Of a stretch of DNA of 61,056 nt, positions 16,135-23,663 are shown piece after piece. Below the pieces are notes generated by a model. That model saw only the letters and a program-made list of their open reading frames with translations, did no database searches and was not told where the DNA came from. The translations under genes were made by a program, and so were the position numbers. The DNA is from an uncultured Prevotella sp. (GTDB lineage: Bacteria; Bacteroidota; Bacteroidia; Bacteroidales; Bacteroidaceae), in the NCBI GenBank assembly GCA_937877595.1, contig CALFIY010000082.1:1-61056 (forward strand), given 5' to 3'. How positions within the stretch are numbered: position 1 is the stretch's first letter; each line of letters opens with the position of its first letter.

Positions 16135-17286
16135 ATGTGGCAATTTATAGTAGACAACTTCAATGAATTCCTGACCTATACGGGTTTTGCCAATGCCTCG
16201 GCAGGCAATCTCATAATGATTGCCGTGGGAGCCCTCTTCATCTGGCTTGCCATAAAGAAAGACTTCGAGCCTCTGCTCCTGGTGCCAATAGGATTGGGAA
16301 TTATCCTTGGAAACATACCCTTCAGGGGAGATGCAGGATTGGAAATCGGACTTTACGAAGACAATTCCGTGCTTAACATCTTCTACCAGGGCGTGCGTCA
16401 GGGATGGTATCCTCCTTTGATTTTCCTCGGCATAGGAGCCATGACCGACTTTTCTGCATTGCTGGCAAATCCGAAACTCATGCTTATTGGCGCCGCTGCG
16501 CAGTTCGGCATCTTCGGTGCCTATATGTTCGCATTGGCTTTAGGCTTTGAGCCCAATCAGGCTGCCGGTATCGCCATCATAGGTGGAGCCGATGGCCCTA
16601 CGGCAATTTTCCTGAGCAGCAAGTTGTCGCCAAATCTCATGGGTGCCATAGCCGTGTGTGCATACAGTTACATGGCATTGGTTCCGCTCATCCAGCCGCC
16701 ATTGATGCGTCTGCTTACCACAAATGACGAGCGACTTATCAAGATGAAGCCTGCGCGTCAGGTGTCACAACTTGAGCGCATCCTGTTTCCGATAATAGGT
16801 CTTCTGATGACGACGTTCATCGTTCCCTCCGGCCTTCCGCTGCTGGGTATGCTCTTCTTCGGCAATCTGCTGAAAGAGAGCGGCAAGACCACGCGCTTGG
16901 CAAAAACCGCCGGAGCCGCTCTCAATGACATCGTGGTGATGCTGCTTGGACTGACGGTAGGCTGCTCTACGCAGGCGTCAGAATTCCTTACCATCAATAC
17001 TATTTACATCTTTGCCATTGGTGCAGGTGCATTTATCATTGCCACGATGAGCGGAGTCCTCTTCGTGAAACTGATGAATGTCTTCCTTCCAAAGGACAAG
17101 AAGTTGAATCCACTGATTGGCAATGCCGGTGTGAGTGCCGTGCCTATGGCTGCACGAATATCCAACAATCTCGGATTGGAATACGACCGTCATAATTTCC
17201 TGCTGATGCATGCAATGGGTCCGAACGTGGCTGGCGTTATCGGGTCTGCCGTTGCCGCAGGTGCACTGTTGGGATTCTTGTCGTAA
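16135..17286 (+). CDS. Sodium ion-translocating decarboxylase, beta subunit (OadB/MmdB/GcdB)
   Basis: 383 residues with about nine to eleven membrane helices. The conserved IIGGADGPTAIFLSSKL contains the Asp used in CO2 release and Na+ movement in this family; VGCSTQASEFLTI, the late GNAGVSAVPMAARISNN and the region around HAMGPNVAGVIGS are also diagnostic. It converts carboxybiotin decarboxylation into sodium export across the inner membrane. It is the last gene of the gamma-biotin-beta set and is followed by an intrinsic terminator. The complex type cannot be fixed without the alpha subunit, but in Bacteroidota methylmalonyl-CoA decarboxylase (propionate route) is common. Confidence 0.92.
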   Translation: MWQFIVDNFNEFLTYTGFANASAGNLIMIAVGALFIWLAIKKDFEPLLLVPIGLGIILGNIPFRGDAGLEIGLYEDNSVLNIFYQGVRQGWYPPLIFLGIGAMTDFSALLANPKLMLIGAAAQFGIFGAYMFALALGFEPNQAAGIAIIGGADGPTAIFLSSKLSPNLMGAIAVCAYSYMALVPLIQPPLMRLLTTNDERLIKMKPARQVSQLERILFPIIGLLMTTFIVPSGLPLLGMLFFGNLLKESGKTTRLAKTAGAALNDIVVMLLGLTVGCSTQASEFLTINTIYIFAIGAGAFIIATMSGVLFVKLMNVFLPKDKKLNPLIGNAGVSAVPMAARISNNLGLEYDRHNFLLMHAMGPNVAGVIGSAVAAGALLGFLS

Positions 17287-17319
17287 AATCACCGGCGTGT
17301 TACGTCGAAAAACAGGGTA

Positions 17320-17360
17320 GGAGGTAAACAACATTGCTGTCGTTTACCTCCCACTTTTTT
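17320..17360 (+). terminator. Intrinsic terminator of the decarboxylase operon
   Basis: A 10-bp stem (GGAGGTAAAC 17320-17329 with GTTTACCTCC 17342-17351), a 12-base loop, then CAC and a run of six T. Confidence 0.85.
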
Positions 17361-17370
17361 GTATCTATTC

Positions 17371-17475
17371 CGCTACTGCTGTTTTTTTGAAAATTACAGC
17401 TGTTTTTATTTTCGCCACAGCTGTTTTTATTTTTGCCACAGCTGTTGTAATTTTCGTAAAAACAGCAGTGGCCGT
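17371..17475. repeat. 21-bp period repeat array 2 (between convergent genes)
   Basis: CTG cores end at 17381, 17402, 17423 and 17444, exactly 21 bp apart, and a CAG falls in phase at 17465. The left end (CTACTGCTGTTTTTTT, then GAAAATTACAGCTG) and right end (CAGCTGTTGTAATTTTCG, then TAAAAACAGCAG) are near-complementary, so the array is a large imperfect inverted repeat around two TTTTTATTTT(C/T)GCCA units. It lies between two terminators of convergent transcripts. Confidence 0.8.
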
Positions 17476-17489
17476 TGCTGACGATTTTT

Positions 17490-17518
17490 TAAAAAGGAAG
17501 TAGAGTGCTCTACTTCCT
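17490..17518 (-). terminator. Intrinsic terminator overlapping the DUF5606 stop codon
   Basis: A perfect 11-bp palindromic stem (17495-17505 with 17508-17518) followed on the minus strand by five T. The stop codon (17510-17512) lies within the stem, so coding sequence and terminator overlap. Confidence 0.85.
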
Positions 17519-17947
17519 GTCGTCTATGTTGTCACCTTCTGTAGGTGCCAGTTCTTCTTCAAAATCGGTGATGCCGGCCTGTACCAGAATGTCATACCAT
17601 TGCAGGAGTTTCTTGATGTCGCTGTTGTGCACGCGGTCGCGATCCCATTCAGGCAGTAACTTAGTGAAATACTCCTGCAGTTCGGCCGGGCTTGCTTTCT
17701 TGAAATTCAGTGAGGCAGGTTTGCCGTTCTCCAAGTCACGAAGTGCGGCAAATACCTTCATCAAGGGAACGTCGTCGCTCTCTGTGAACATTGCGATGTC
17801 GGCAAGCGAGGTGATGCGGTCTGTGGCAAATGCCGGCATGCGCCTGCCGCTACCGTCGAGCGCCTCTACGATAAGACTGTTTTTTGCTCGCGACACGAGT
17901 TTGTAAAGTCCTGGTTTGCCAGATATGGCAAGAATTGTCTGTTTCAT
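17510..17947 (-). CDS. DUF5606 domain protein
   Basis: 145 residues, a conserved Bacteroidota protein of unknown function (MKQTILAISGKPGLYKLVSRAKNS). The N-terminal half (about 1-60) resembles a small beta-barrel (IVEALDGSGRRMPAFATDRITSL); the C-terminal half (about 80-130) is helical, with LLPEWDRDRVHNSDIKKLLQWYDIL, and ends in an acidic tail. Its ATG overlaps the coaE stop as ATGA (17944-17947), so it is translated with coaE. This places it in the nusB-yajC-ybbR-coaE operon, but the function remains unknown. Confidence 0.8.
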   Translation of the reverse strand: MKQTILAISGKPGLYKLVSRAKNSLIVEALDGSGRRMPAFATDRITSLADIAMFTESDDVPLMKVFAALRDLENGKPASLNFKKASPAELQEYFTKLLPEWDRDRVHNSDIKKLLQWYDILVQAGITDFEEELAPTEGDNIDDRK

Positions 17948-18540
17948 AGTTGTTCTTGTATGTTTGCGTTTATTTGTGATACTATCGTGCGTAACTGGCT
18001 GTCGATGTCAGTTACTCCGTCATTGCAAATGGTGTAGTGTGATTTCTCGATGACTTTCTGCTGTGGCCATTGCCGCTGCATCCATTGCAGCACGCTCTCG
18101 CGGCTTATGCCATCGCGCTGCATGACCCTGTCGATACGTGTTTCCTCGGGTGCTGTGACAGCAATGACGATGTCCACCAGTTTGTTAATGCCCGACTCAA
18201 ACATTATGGCACTCTCCATCCACGTCTTGCCACTTTCCGTAAAGTCGCGGAATACTTCGGGATGTACTATGGCGTTGATGGCATTGCCGTTGTCCTCGTC
18301 GGCAAGCAGGAAGCGCGTCACCACCTTCTTGTTCAGTCTGCGCCTGCCGTCGCCTGCATCTGGCAAGTAGGCTTCGTCTCCTACGAGAGCCGTGAGTTTC
18401 TTGAATATAACAGGTGACGTGGCGATAAGTCGTTTAGCGGCATCGTCGCAGTCGTATACCTCAACTCCGTAGAGTGCCTGAAGTCGCTTGCAAACAAAAC
18501 TCTTGCCGGTTCCAATTCCGCCAGTGATACCTATTTTCAT
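17944..18540 (-). CDS. coaE: Dephospho-CoA kinase
   Basis: 198 residues. It catalyses the last step of coenzyme A synthesis, phosphorylation of the 3'-hydroxyl of dephospho-CoA. The P-loop is GITGGIGTGKS (residues 4-14), followed by VYDCDDAAKRLI with the substrate-binding Asp, the lid region (HPEVFRDF) and the late QRDGISRESVLQWMQRQWPQQ that is typical of CoaE. Length is usual for the family. It lies 38 bases downstream of the YbbR-like gene and is coupled to the DUF5606 gene by a 4-base overlap. Confidence 0.95.
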   Translation of the reverse strand: MKIGITGGIGTGKSFVCKRLQALYGVEVYDCDDAAKRLIATSPVIFKKLTALVGDEAYLPDAGDGRRRLNKKVVTRFLLADEDNGNAINAIVHPEVFRDFTESGKTWMESAIMFESGINKLVDIVIAVTAPEETRIDRVMQRDGISRESVLQWMQRQWPQQKVIEKSHYTICNDGVTDIDSQLRTIVSQINANIQEQL

Positions 18541-18578
18541 TTCTGTCTGGGTAGGTAAGTCTTCAAGGATAGAGTGTG

Positions 18579-19565
18579 CTATTCTTCTTCAATGAGATAG
18601 TCCACCTGTTTTATGTCCAGCGTTGCACGGCTTATTCCCTGCGGTGTTGCGCGCAGATAGATGTTGCATTTTTCCGACGGGTTTTGCGAAATCTCGTTGT
18701 AGTCGGCTATCACGGTAAAGTCGGATGGCTTGATATGTTTCAGTCTGCTGACGCCAGACACAAAATGTACTTTCACCTTCGGTGGGAAAGTCCTCAGCAC
18801 TTTTCCTTCAGGCATATTGATGGCCTGTACGGGTACGCCGTCTATGCTTTCCTCAGTTAGCACGTCGGTGAAAAAACCAACTTTTATGTTCTCTGGTACT
18901 ATCTTCATATCCTTAGAGTGCGAAAGGCGGCAGTCCACAATCAGTGTGTCGCGGAAATTGGCGTAGTTCAGTGTCTCAGTGTACACCACGCGAATGCTGT
19001 CAAGTTTTTCACGGGCGGCATATACGTCAACGCTGTCGGGCCAATATATCACATTGGATATGAAATAGAGATGTTCGGGAATTACGCGGCCTGTCCATCT
19101 CACTGGAACACGTTTACACTCTCCGTTGTTGTAGAATATTTCCAGTTTGTCGGGTTTAATGCTTGTTATAACCGTAGAACTTTCCAGTTTCTGCTGTATG
19201 TAGCGCTTGGCCTCTGACGCAGAAATGCTGCCAGTGCCGTCGCCGTTGTCGAAATTCTTGTATGTGATGTTGACAGCAGGCGACTGGCGAGTGTGGAGAT
19301 ATGCCAGCAAAACCCACCCCTTGTCGCGCACCGTGACACGCATGGTGTCGGTGTCGTCGGAGGTGAGTACGATGTTGTTAGGAACGTTTGTGATATTTAC
19401 GGCAACCTTTATTTCGCGCTCGTAAGTCTCGTTGAGAGTTATGATGAGCCAGAAGACAAAGGAGAGAACAAGGAAAAAAGAGAAAATAAGAAGTTGCTTA
19501 TTAGCACCGCTGAATAAGAAACTTCTTATAATCTGCTTTACGTTGTCTTTCTCCATTTGTTGCAT
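18579..19565 (-). CDS. YbbR-like domain membrane-anchored protein
   Basis: 328 residues. A short cytoplasmic start, one membrane segment (about 24-43, LLIFSFFLVLSFVFWLIITL) and a long extracytoplasmic region with repeats of the YbbR-like beta fold (for example VAVNITNVPNNIVLTSDD and VYTETLNYANFRDTLIVDCRLS). In Firmicutes YbbR/CdaR regulates the diadenylate cyclase; in Bacteroidota the family lies next to coaE and yajC, as here, and its role is not established. A start at the second Met (19556) is equally possible. Confidence 0.82.
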   Translation of the reverse strand: MQQMEKDNVKQIIRSFLFSGANKQLLIFSFFLVLSFVFWLIITLNETYEREIKVAVNITNVPNNIVLTSDDTDTMRVTVRDKGWVLLAYLHTRQSPAVNITYKNFDNGDGTGSISASEAKRYIQQKLESSTVITSIKPDKLEIFYNNGECKRVPVRWTGRVIPEHLYFISNVIYWPDSVDVYAAREKLDSIRVVYTETLNYANFRDTLIVDCRLSHSKDMKIVPENIKVGFFTDVLTEESIDGVPVQAINMPEGKVLRTFPPKVKVHFVSGVSRLKHIKPSDFTVIADYNEISQNPSEKCNIYLRATPQGISRATLDIKQVDYLIEEE

Positions 19566-19601
19566 AAGTATATGCTTTCGTCCAGAGTGGGGAGGCCCTG
19601 C

Positions 19602-19925
19602 TTATTTCTGGAGTGGCGTGCTGGCGTTATCCTGGAACACGTAGTTCTTGTCGATGGTCACCACAACGCCACGGGCTATCTCTACGCTGATCTTGCCCGA
19701 TGCAAGGTCAATGCTTTTCACTGTGCCGTACAATCCGCCGCCAGTGAACACCTGGTCGCCCTCTTTCAGCGAGTTCTGAAACTGCTGTATCTGCTTCTGT
19801 CTTTTCTGTTGTGGGCGGATCATAAAGAAATACATGATGGCAAAAATAGCCACCATCATAATAAGGAAACTTACCATACTGCCGCCACCTTGCTGGGACT
19901 GTGCAGCGAGAAGAAACTGTGTCAT
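19602..19925 (-). CDS. yajC: Preprotein translocase subunit YajC
   Basis: 107 residues: a short periplasmic start with a Gly/Gln-rich loop, one membrane helix (about 17-35, MVSFLIMMVAIFAIMYFFMIRP), then the conserved RPQQKRQKQIQQFQNSLKEGDQVFTGGGLYG and a small beta domain. It associates with SecDF and the SecYEG channel. It lies between nusB and the ybbR-like gene in one operon. Confidence 0.93.
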   Translation of the reverse strand: MTQFLLAAQSQQGGGSMVSFLIMMVAIFAIMYFFMIRPQQKRQKQIQQFQNSLKEGDQVFTGGGLYGTVKSIDLASGKISVEIARGVVVTIDKNYVFQDNASTPLQK

Positions 19926-19973
19926 AATTATAACTTATTAGAATATTTAGTTTGATGTTTTCTGTTCTTTGTG

Positions 19974-20912
19974 TTATTTCTTTTCGTCGATATGCTTCAT
20001 CAACTTGTTGGAATCAATCAGATGGCGCGCAATGGCATCCAGCATACCATTGATATAGCGGCTGCTCTGCGGCGTGGAATAGATTTTAGCCAAGTCAACA
20101 TATTCGTTTATCGTCACCGTAATCGGAATACTGGGGAAAGTCATCATTTCGGCAATCGCAATTTGCATTATGACGACGTCCATGTATGCCAGTCGTGAGA
20201 AATCCCAGTTCTGCGACGACTCACTCATGTAGTGCTGGTATTCCTCGCCGTTCATTATTGTGGCACGGAAGAGTTTGCGCGCGTAGTCCTCGTCGTCGGA
20301 GTTGTCATATTCTGGAAGCAGTTCCTGTCGTGAGTTGTTTTTCTCCTCAAAACGCTTTATCGTCTTCAATACGAAGGTGTCCACAATCTCCTTATCGTCG
20401 TTCCAGTAAAGACTTTGCTCTTCCAGCAGTGCGTCAAGGTCGCTGTTGTCCTGAATAAGCGTGCGGTATATTTTTCTCCAGAATTCACGGTCGTTGGCAT
20501 AACTGTCTTCCTCGCTCTCCATGTATTCCTTGTACAGTTGGCTCTCTGTTATCTGCATATACAACTTGCGAAGGAATTCAGGCTCGTCGTTCCAAGTCTT
20601 CTTCTGACTTTTCGTGAAGTCGAGCAGCATCTGGTTTTCCTCCAACTGCATGGCAAAGCGATTCAGAGCAAATCGCTTTGAAGGCATTTCTGTGCCCTCG
20701 CGCTTTGCCCTGTTTTGAGCCACCTCCAAATGTCGTCGTGATTCCTGCGTTACGGCTACGATAAGAGACAATAGATAATTATACAGGTCGTAGGCTTTTG
20801 ATAGACTTTTGATTAGTTCTTTCTCCGCTGCGTCTATGTTGTTGTTCCCATTTTGATAGTAAGCGTAAGTCAACTGTACTATCTTTGTCCTGATGAGTTC
20901 CCTGTTTATCAT
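19974..20912 (-). CDS. nusB: NusB transcription antitermination factor, long Bacteroidota form
   Basis: 312 residues from the ATG at 20912 (MINRELIRTKIVQLTYAYYQ), more than twice the about 140 of E. coli NusB. The C-terminal part (from about 170) carries the recognisable NusB core: DNSDDEDYARKLFRATI, NWDFSRLAYMDVVIMQIAIAEM and the final VTINEYVDLAKIYSTPQSSRYINGMLDAI. The N-terminal half also begins like a NusB helix pair (RTKIVQLTYAYYQNG...LYNYLLSLIVAV), so the protein may be an internally expanded version. It binds boxA RNA in rRNA transcripts. It is first in the operon with yajC, ybbR-like, coaE and DUF5606. Confidence 0.9.
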   Translation of the reverse strand: MINRELIRTKIVQLTYAYYQNGNNNIDAAEKELIKSLSKAYDLYNYLLSLIVAVTQESRRHLEVAQNRAKREGTEMPSKRFALNRFAMQLEENQMLLDFTKSQKKTWNDEPEFLRKLYMQITESQLYKEYMESEEDSYANDREFWRKIYRTLIQDNSDLDALLEEQSLYWNDDKEIVDTFVLKTIKRFEEKNNSRQELLPEYDNSDDEDYARKLFRATIMNGEEYQHYMSESSQNWDFSRLAYMDVVIMQIAIAEMMTFPSIPITVTINEYVDLAKIYSTPQSSRYINGMLDAIARHLIDSNKLMKHIDEKK

Positions 20913-20948
20913 TTGTCGTACTTGTATGTTGATACTCTTATCTTTGTG

Positions 20949-20978
20949 CAAAATTACGAAGTTTTATCTTAATGCAAA
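20949..20978 (-). promoter_or_regulatory. Promoter of the nusB operon
   Basis: On the minus strand: -33 TTTG (20975-20978), 18-base spacer, -7 TAATTTTG (20949-20956). It lies about 37 bases before the nusB start codon. Confidence 0.6.
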
Positions 20979-21039
20979 AGAAAAACGGTTTTTTTATGAA
21001 AAAAAAGTGGCCGATTGCTTGTTTGTTATAATATTTTCA

Positions 21040-21047
21040 TACCTTTG
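21040..21047 (+). promoter_or_regulatory. -7 element of the rplY-pth-hslR operon
   Basis: TACCTTTG with no clear TTTG at the standard -33 spacing. An 80-base leader to the rplY start contains a weak TTAAG/CTTAA hairpin (about 21079-21095). Confidence 0.55.
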
Positions 21048-21127
21048 CAGCCGCTTTTCGCATCGTGTGATGGTGAATTAAGCACAGAGAACTTAATTTT
21101 AGAGTAACACATTTAATTGTTAAACAA

Positions 21128-21724
21128 ATGAGAGAAATCAGCATCAACGGTCAGCAGCGTACTGACCTGGGCAAGAAAGCCTCAAAACTGCTTCGTAAGG
21201 AAGGTCTTATTCCATGCAACATCTATGGTGAGAAAAAAGGTGAGAACGGTCTGCCCGAGGCAGTGGCATTCACAGCCTCGTTTGCCGAACTCCGCAAGGT
21301 GGTCTACACTCCTCACGTATACGTTGTGAATATCAACCTTGACGGTAAGGAGCACAAGGCAATCATCAAGGAACTTCAGTTCCATCCTACTACCGACGCT
21401 ATCCTTCACGCAGACTTCTACGAGGTGACTGAAACCAAGCCCATCACGGTTGGTATTCCTGTTAAACTGAATGGACTGGCACAGGGCGTGCGCGATGGTG
21501 GTAAGTTGCAGTTGCAGATTCGCAAGATCAACGTTACTGCTCCATACAAGAACATTCCCGAGCAACTGGAAATCGACGTTACTTCTCTGGAACTCGGCAA
21601 GAGCATCAAGGTTGGCGCTCTGTCTTTCGAAGGACTGGAGATTGCTACTTCCAAGGAAGTTATCGTTTGCTCTGTCAGGGCTACACGTGCTTCTCGTTCT
21701 GCAGCAGCAAACGCTGAGGAATAA
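21128..21724 (+). CDS. rplY: 50S ribosomal protein L25 (general stress protein CTC form)
   Basis: 198 residues, the long L25/CTC type: an N-terminal 5S rRNA-binding L25 domain (about 1-95, with RTDLGKKASKLLRKEGLIPCNIYG) and a C-terminal beta domain (about 100-190, PITVGIPVKLNGLAQGVRDGGKLQ). It binds 5S rRNA in the large ribosomal subunit. The tail is Ala-rich. The pth gene starts one base after its stop, a pairing conserved in many bacteria. Confidence 0.95.
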   Translation: MREISINGQQRTDLGKKASKLLRKEGLIPCNIYGEKKGENGLPEAVAFTASFAELRKVVYTPHVYVVNINLDGKEHKAIIKELQFHPTTDAILHADFYEVTETKPITVGIPVKLNGLAQGVRDGGKLQLQIRKINVTAPYKNIPEQLEIDVTSLELGKSIKVGALSFEGLEIATSKEVIVCSVRATRASRSAAANAEE

Positions 21725-21725
21725 A

Positions 21726-22325
21726 ATGGAAAAGTACTTGATTGTTGGCTTGGGAAATGTCGGTGATGAATACCACATGACCCGCCACAACGCAGGATTT
21801 ATGGTATTGGACGCTTTCGCTAAGGCGTCCAATACCATTTTTGATGACCGTCGCTATGGATTTGTTGGCGAATTGACGCTCAAGGGCAGGAAAGTTTTCT
21901 TGCTGAAACCGTCTACATATATGAATCTTAGCGGCAATGCCGTAAGATACTGGCTTAACAAGGAGAATATCGACCAAAGCCGTCTGCTTGTGGTAAGTGA
22001 TGACATTGCCCTGCCGGTTGGACAGTTTCGCCTGAAGGCCAACGGCTCAAATGGTGGCCATAATGGACTTGGCCACATTCAGCAACTCATCGGCCAGCAA
22101 TATGCACGCCTACGCGTCGGCATAGGCAACAACTACGCTCAAGGTCAGCAGATAGACTATGTGCTCGGTAAGTTTTCCGACGACGACCTGCAGCAGTTGC
22201 AGCCTGTGATGGAAATTGGCACAGAGATTATTCAGAGTTTTGTGTTGGCAGGCATTGACATAACAATGAACCAGTACAACAAGTTTGGCAAGGGAAAACC
22301 ATCATGTCAGCAGAAGCAAGAGTAG
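21726..22325 (+). CDS. pth: Peptidyl-tRNA hydrolase
   Basis: 199 residues from the ATG at 21726 (MEKYLIVGLGNVGDEYHMTRHN). It frees peptidyl-tRNAs that drop off ribosomes. The catalytic His is in TRHNAGF (about 20), followed by LLKPSTYMNLSG, LVVSDDIALPVGQFRLKANGSNGGHNGL and the C-terminal DYVLGKF. It starts directly after rplY and overlaps the S4-domain gene downstream by 22 bases, so the set is translated together. Longer upstream readings lie inside rplY and are rejected. Confidence 0.95.
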   Translation: MEKYLIVGLGNVGDEYHMTRHNAGFMVLDAFAKASNTIFDDRRYGFVGELTLKGRKVFLLKPSTYMNLSGNAVRYWLNKENIDQSRLLVVSDDIALPVGQFRLKANGSNGGHNGLGHIQQLIGQQYARLRVGIGNNYAQGQQIDYVLGKFSDDDLQQLQPVMEIGTEIIQSFVLAGIDITMNQYNKFGKGKPSCQQKQE

Positions 22326-22735
22326 ACAAATGGCTTTGGGCAGCACGTATTTTCAAGACGCGCTCCATAGCAGCCAATGCCATAAAGAACGGACGTGTCA
22401 CCATAGGCGGCGTCAATGTCAAGCCATCGCGCATGGTCAAGGTTGGCGAGGTGGTAAGTGTCAGAAAACCACCTGTGACATTTTCTTTCAAAATACTGAA
22501 GACGATAGAGCAGCGTGTCGGTGCTAAACTCCTGTCCGAAATCTATGAAAATGTAACTCCGGAAGAACAATATCAACTTCTGGAGATGAACCGCATTAGC
22601 GGTTTTGTTGACAGGCAGAAAGGCACGGGACGTCCGACAAAGAAAGAGCGTCGCGTGCTGGACGATTTTGTTGGTCCGTCGCTTGCCTACAGCGAATTTG
22701 ACTTTGATTTTGACGATGATGACTTTGATAATTGA
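22304..22735 (+). CDS. S4-domain RNA-binding protein (HslR/Hsp15 family)
   Basis: 143 residues. The N-terminal S4 domain (about 6-70, RVDKWLWAARIFKTRSIAANAIKNGRV...SRMVKVGEVV) matches Hsp15, which in E. coli binds free 50S subunits carrying stalled peptidyl-tRNA. The RQKGTGRPTKKERR segment (about 106-119) is also typical. The C-terminal end is strongly acidic (DFDFDDDDFDN). It overlaps pth at its 5' end and the exchanger gene at its 3' end. The neighbourhood with pth and L25 supports a ribosome-rescue role. Confidence 0.88.
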   Translation: MSAEARVDKWLWAARIFKTRSIAANAIKNGRVTIGGVNVKPSRMVKVGEVVSVRKPPVTFSFKILKTIEQRVGAKLLSEIYENVTPEEQYQLLEMNRISGFVDRQKGTGRPTKKERRVLDDFVGPSLAYSEFDFDFDDDDFDN

Positions 22736-23663
22736 TATAATACTTATCATTGCTGGTGTGACAATGGTGCTTTATGGCGCTGACCGTCTTACAGAAGGCG
22801 CCGCTTCGCTGGCTCGTCGCATGCGCGTCCCGGAGATTGTTATAGGTTTGACAATAGTCTCTGCTGGAACCTCCGCGCCAGAACTCTTTGTCAGTCTTGC
22901 CTCTGCACTGAAGGGCTCGTCAGACATGGCACTTGGCAATGTTGTCGGCTCGAACATAATGAATGTGATGCTGATTGTTGGCTGTTCGGCGGTTGTCGCC
23001 CCGATGACTATCAGCAGAAATACCGTTCGCAAGGACATTCCCTTTGCCATTCTTGCTTCACTTGTGCTGTTGCTTCTTTGTGCCAACAACGTTTTAGGCT
23101 TGATTGACGGCATTGTTTTGCTCGCTGTGTTTGCCGTTTTCATGTGGTATACGCTGTCGCAGGCTGTGTCGGGAAAGTCGGAGGCCGAGGCGCAGGAGCA
23201 ACAGGTTACTCCCTGGCTCAGTGTAGTGTATATGATAGCAGGACTTGCGTTGCTCGTCTTTGGCAGTAATATATTTGTTGCTGCTGCCTCGCGCGTCGCA
23301 GAGTCGTTGGGAGTGAGCGATGCTGTGATAGGTCTTACCATTGTGGCTGGTGGCACATCTCTGCCCGAACTTGCCACGAGTGTAGTGGCTGCGAGCAAAG
23401 GTCAGTCGGCCCTTGCCATTGGCAACGTCATCGGCTCAAATGTCTTCAACATTCTCTGCATACTTGGCATCGTTGCTGTGGTTAAGCCGATGGATATTCA
23501 AGGCATCACCACGGTCGACCTGTCGCTGATGATGGGCTCAGTACTTTTGCTGTGGCTCTTTTCGCGCACACGTTACCTCATACAGCGATGGGAGGGCATG
23601 GTGCTGCTGGCAGGATATTGCTGCTATCTTGCCTGGCTGCTATTCTCCGTAAATCTCGCGTAG
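22719..23663 (+). CDS. Calcium/sodium antiporter (CaCA family, YrbG-like)
   Basis: 314 residues with about ten membrane helices in two inverted halves. Each half carries the family alpha-repeat: TIVSAGTSAPELFVSLASAL...GNVVGSNIMN and TIVAGGTSLPELATSVVAAS...GNVIGSNVFN, with the ion-binding Glu in the TSxPE motifs. It exchanges Ca2+ or another divalent ion for Na+ or K+ across the inner membrane. Two adjacent ATGs (22716, 22719) both overlap the end of the S4-domain gene. The 3' end overlaps the convergent TlpA-like gene by 24 bases. Confidence 0.9.
   Translation: MTLIIDIILIIAGVTMVLYGADRLTEGAASLARRMRVPEIVIGLTIVSAGTSAPELFVSLASALKGSSDMALGNVVGSNIMNVMLIVGCSAVVAPMTISRNTVRKDIPFAILASLVLLLLCANNVLGLIDGIVLLAVFAVFMWYTLSQAVSGKSEAEAQEQQVTPWLSVVYMIAGLALLVFGSNIFVAAASRVAESLGVSDAVIGLTIVAGGTSLPELATSVVAASKGQSALAIGNVIGSNVFNILCILGIVAVVKPMDIQGITTVDLSLMMGSVLLLWLFSRTRYLIQRWEGMVLLAGYCCYLAWLLFSVNLA

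Noticed and set aside
21048..21127. Riboswitch or L25 autoregulatory element in the rplY leader.
   Set aside because: Only a weak 5-bp stem is visible; no known fold could be recognised by eye.
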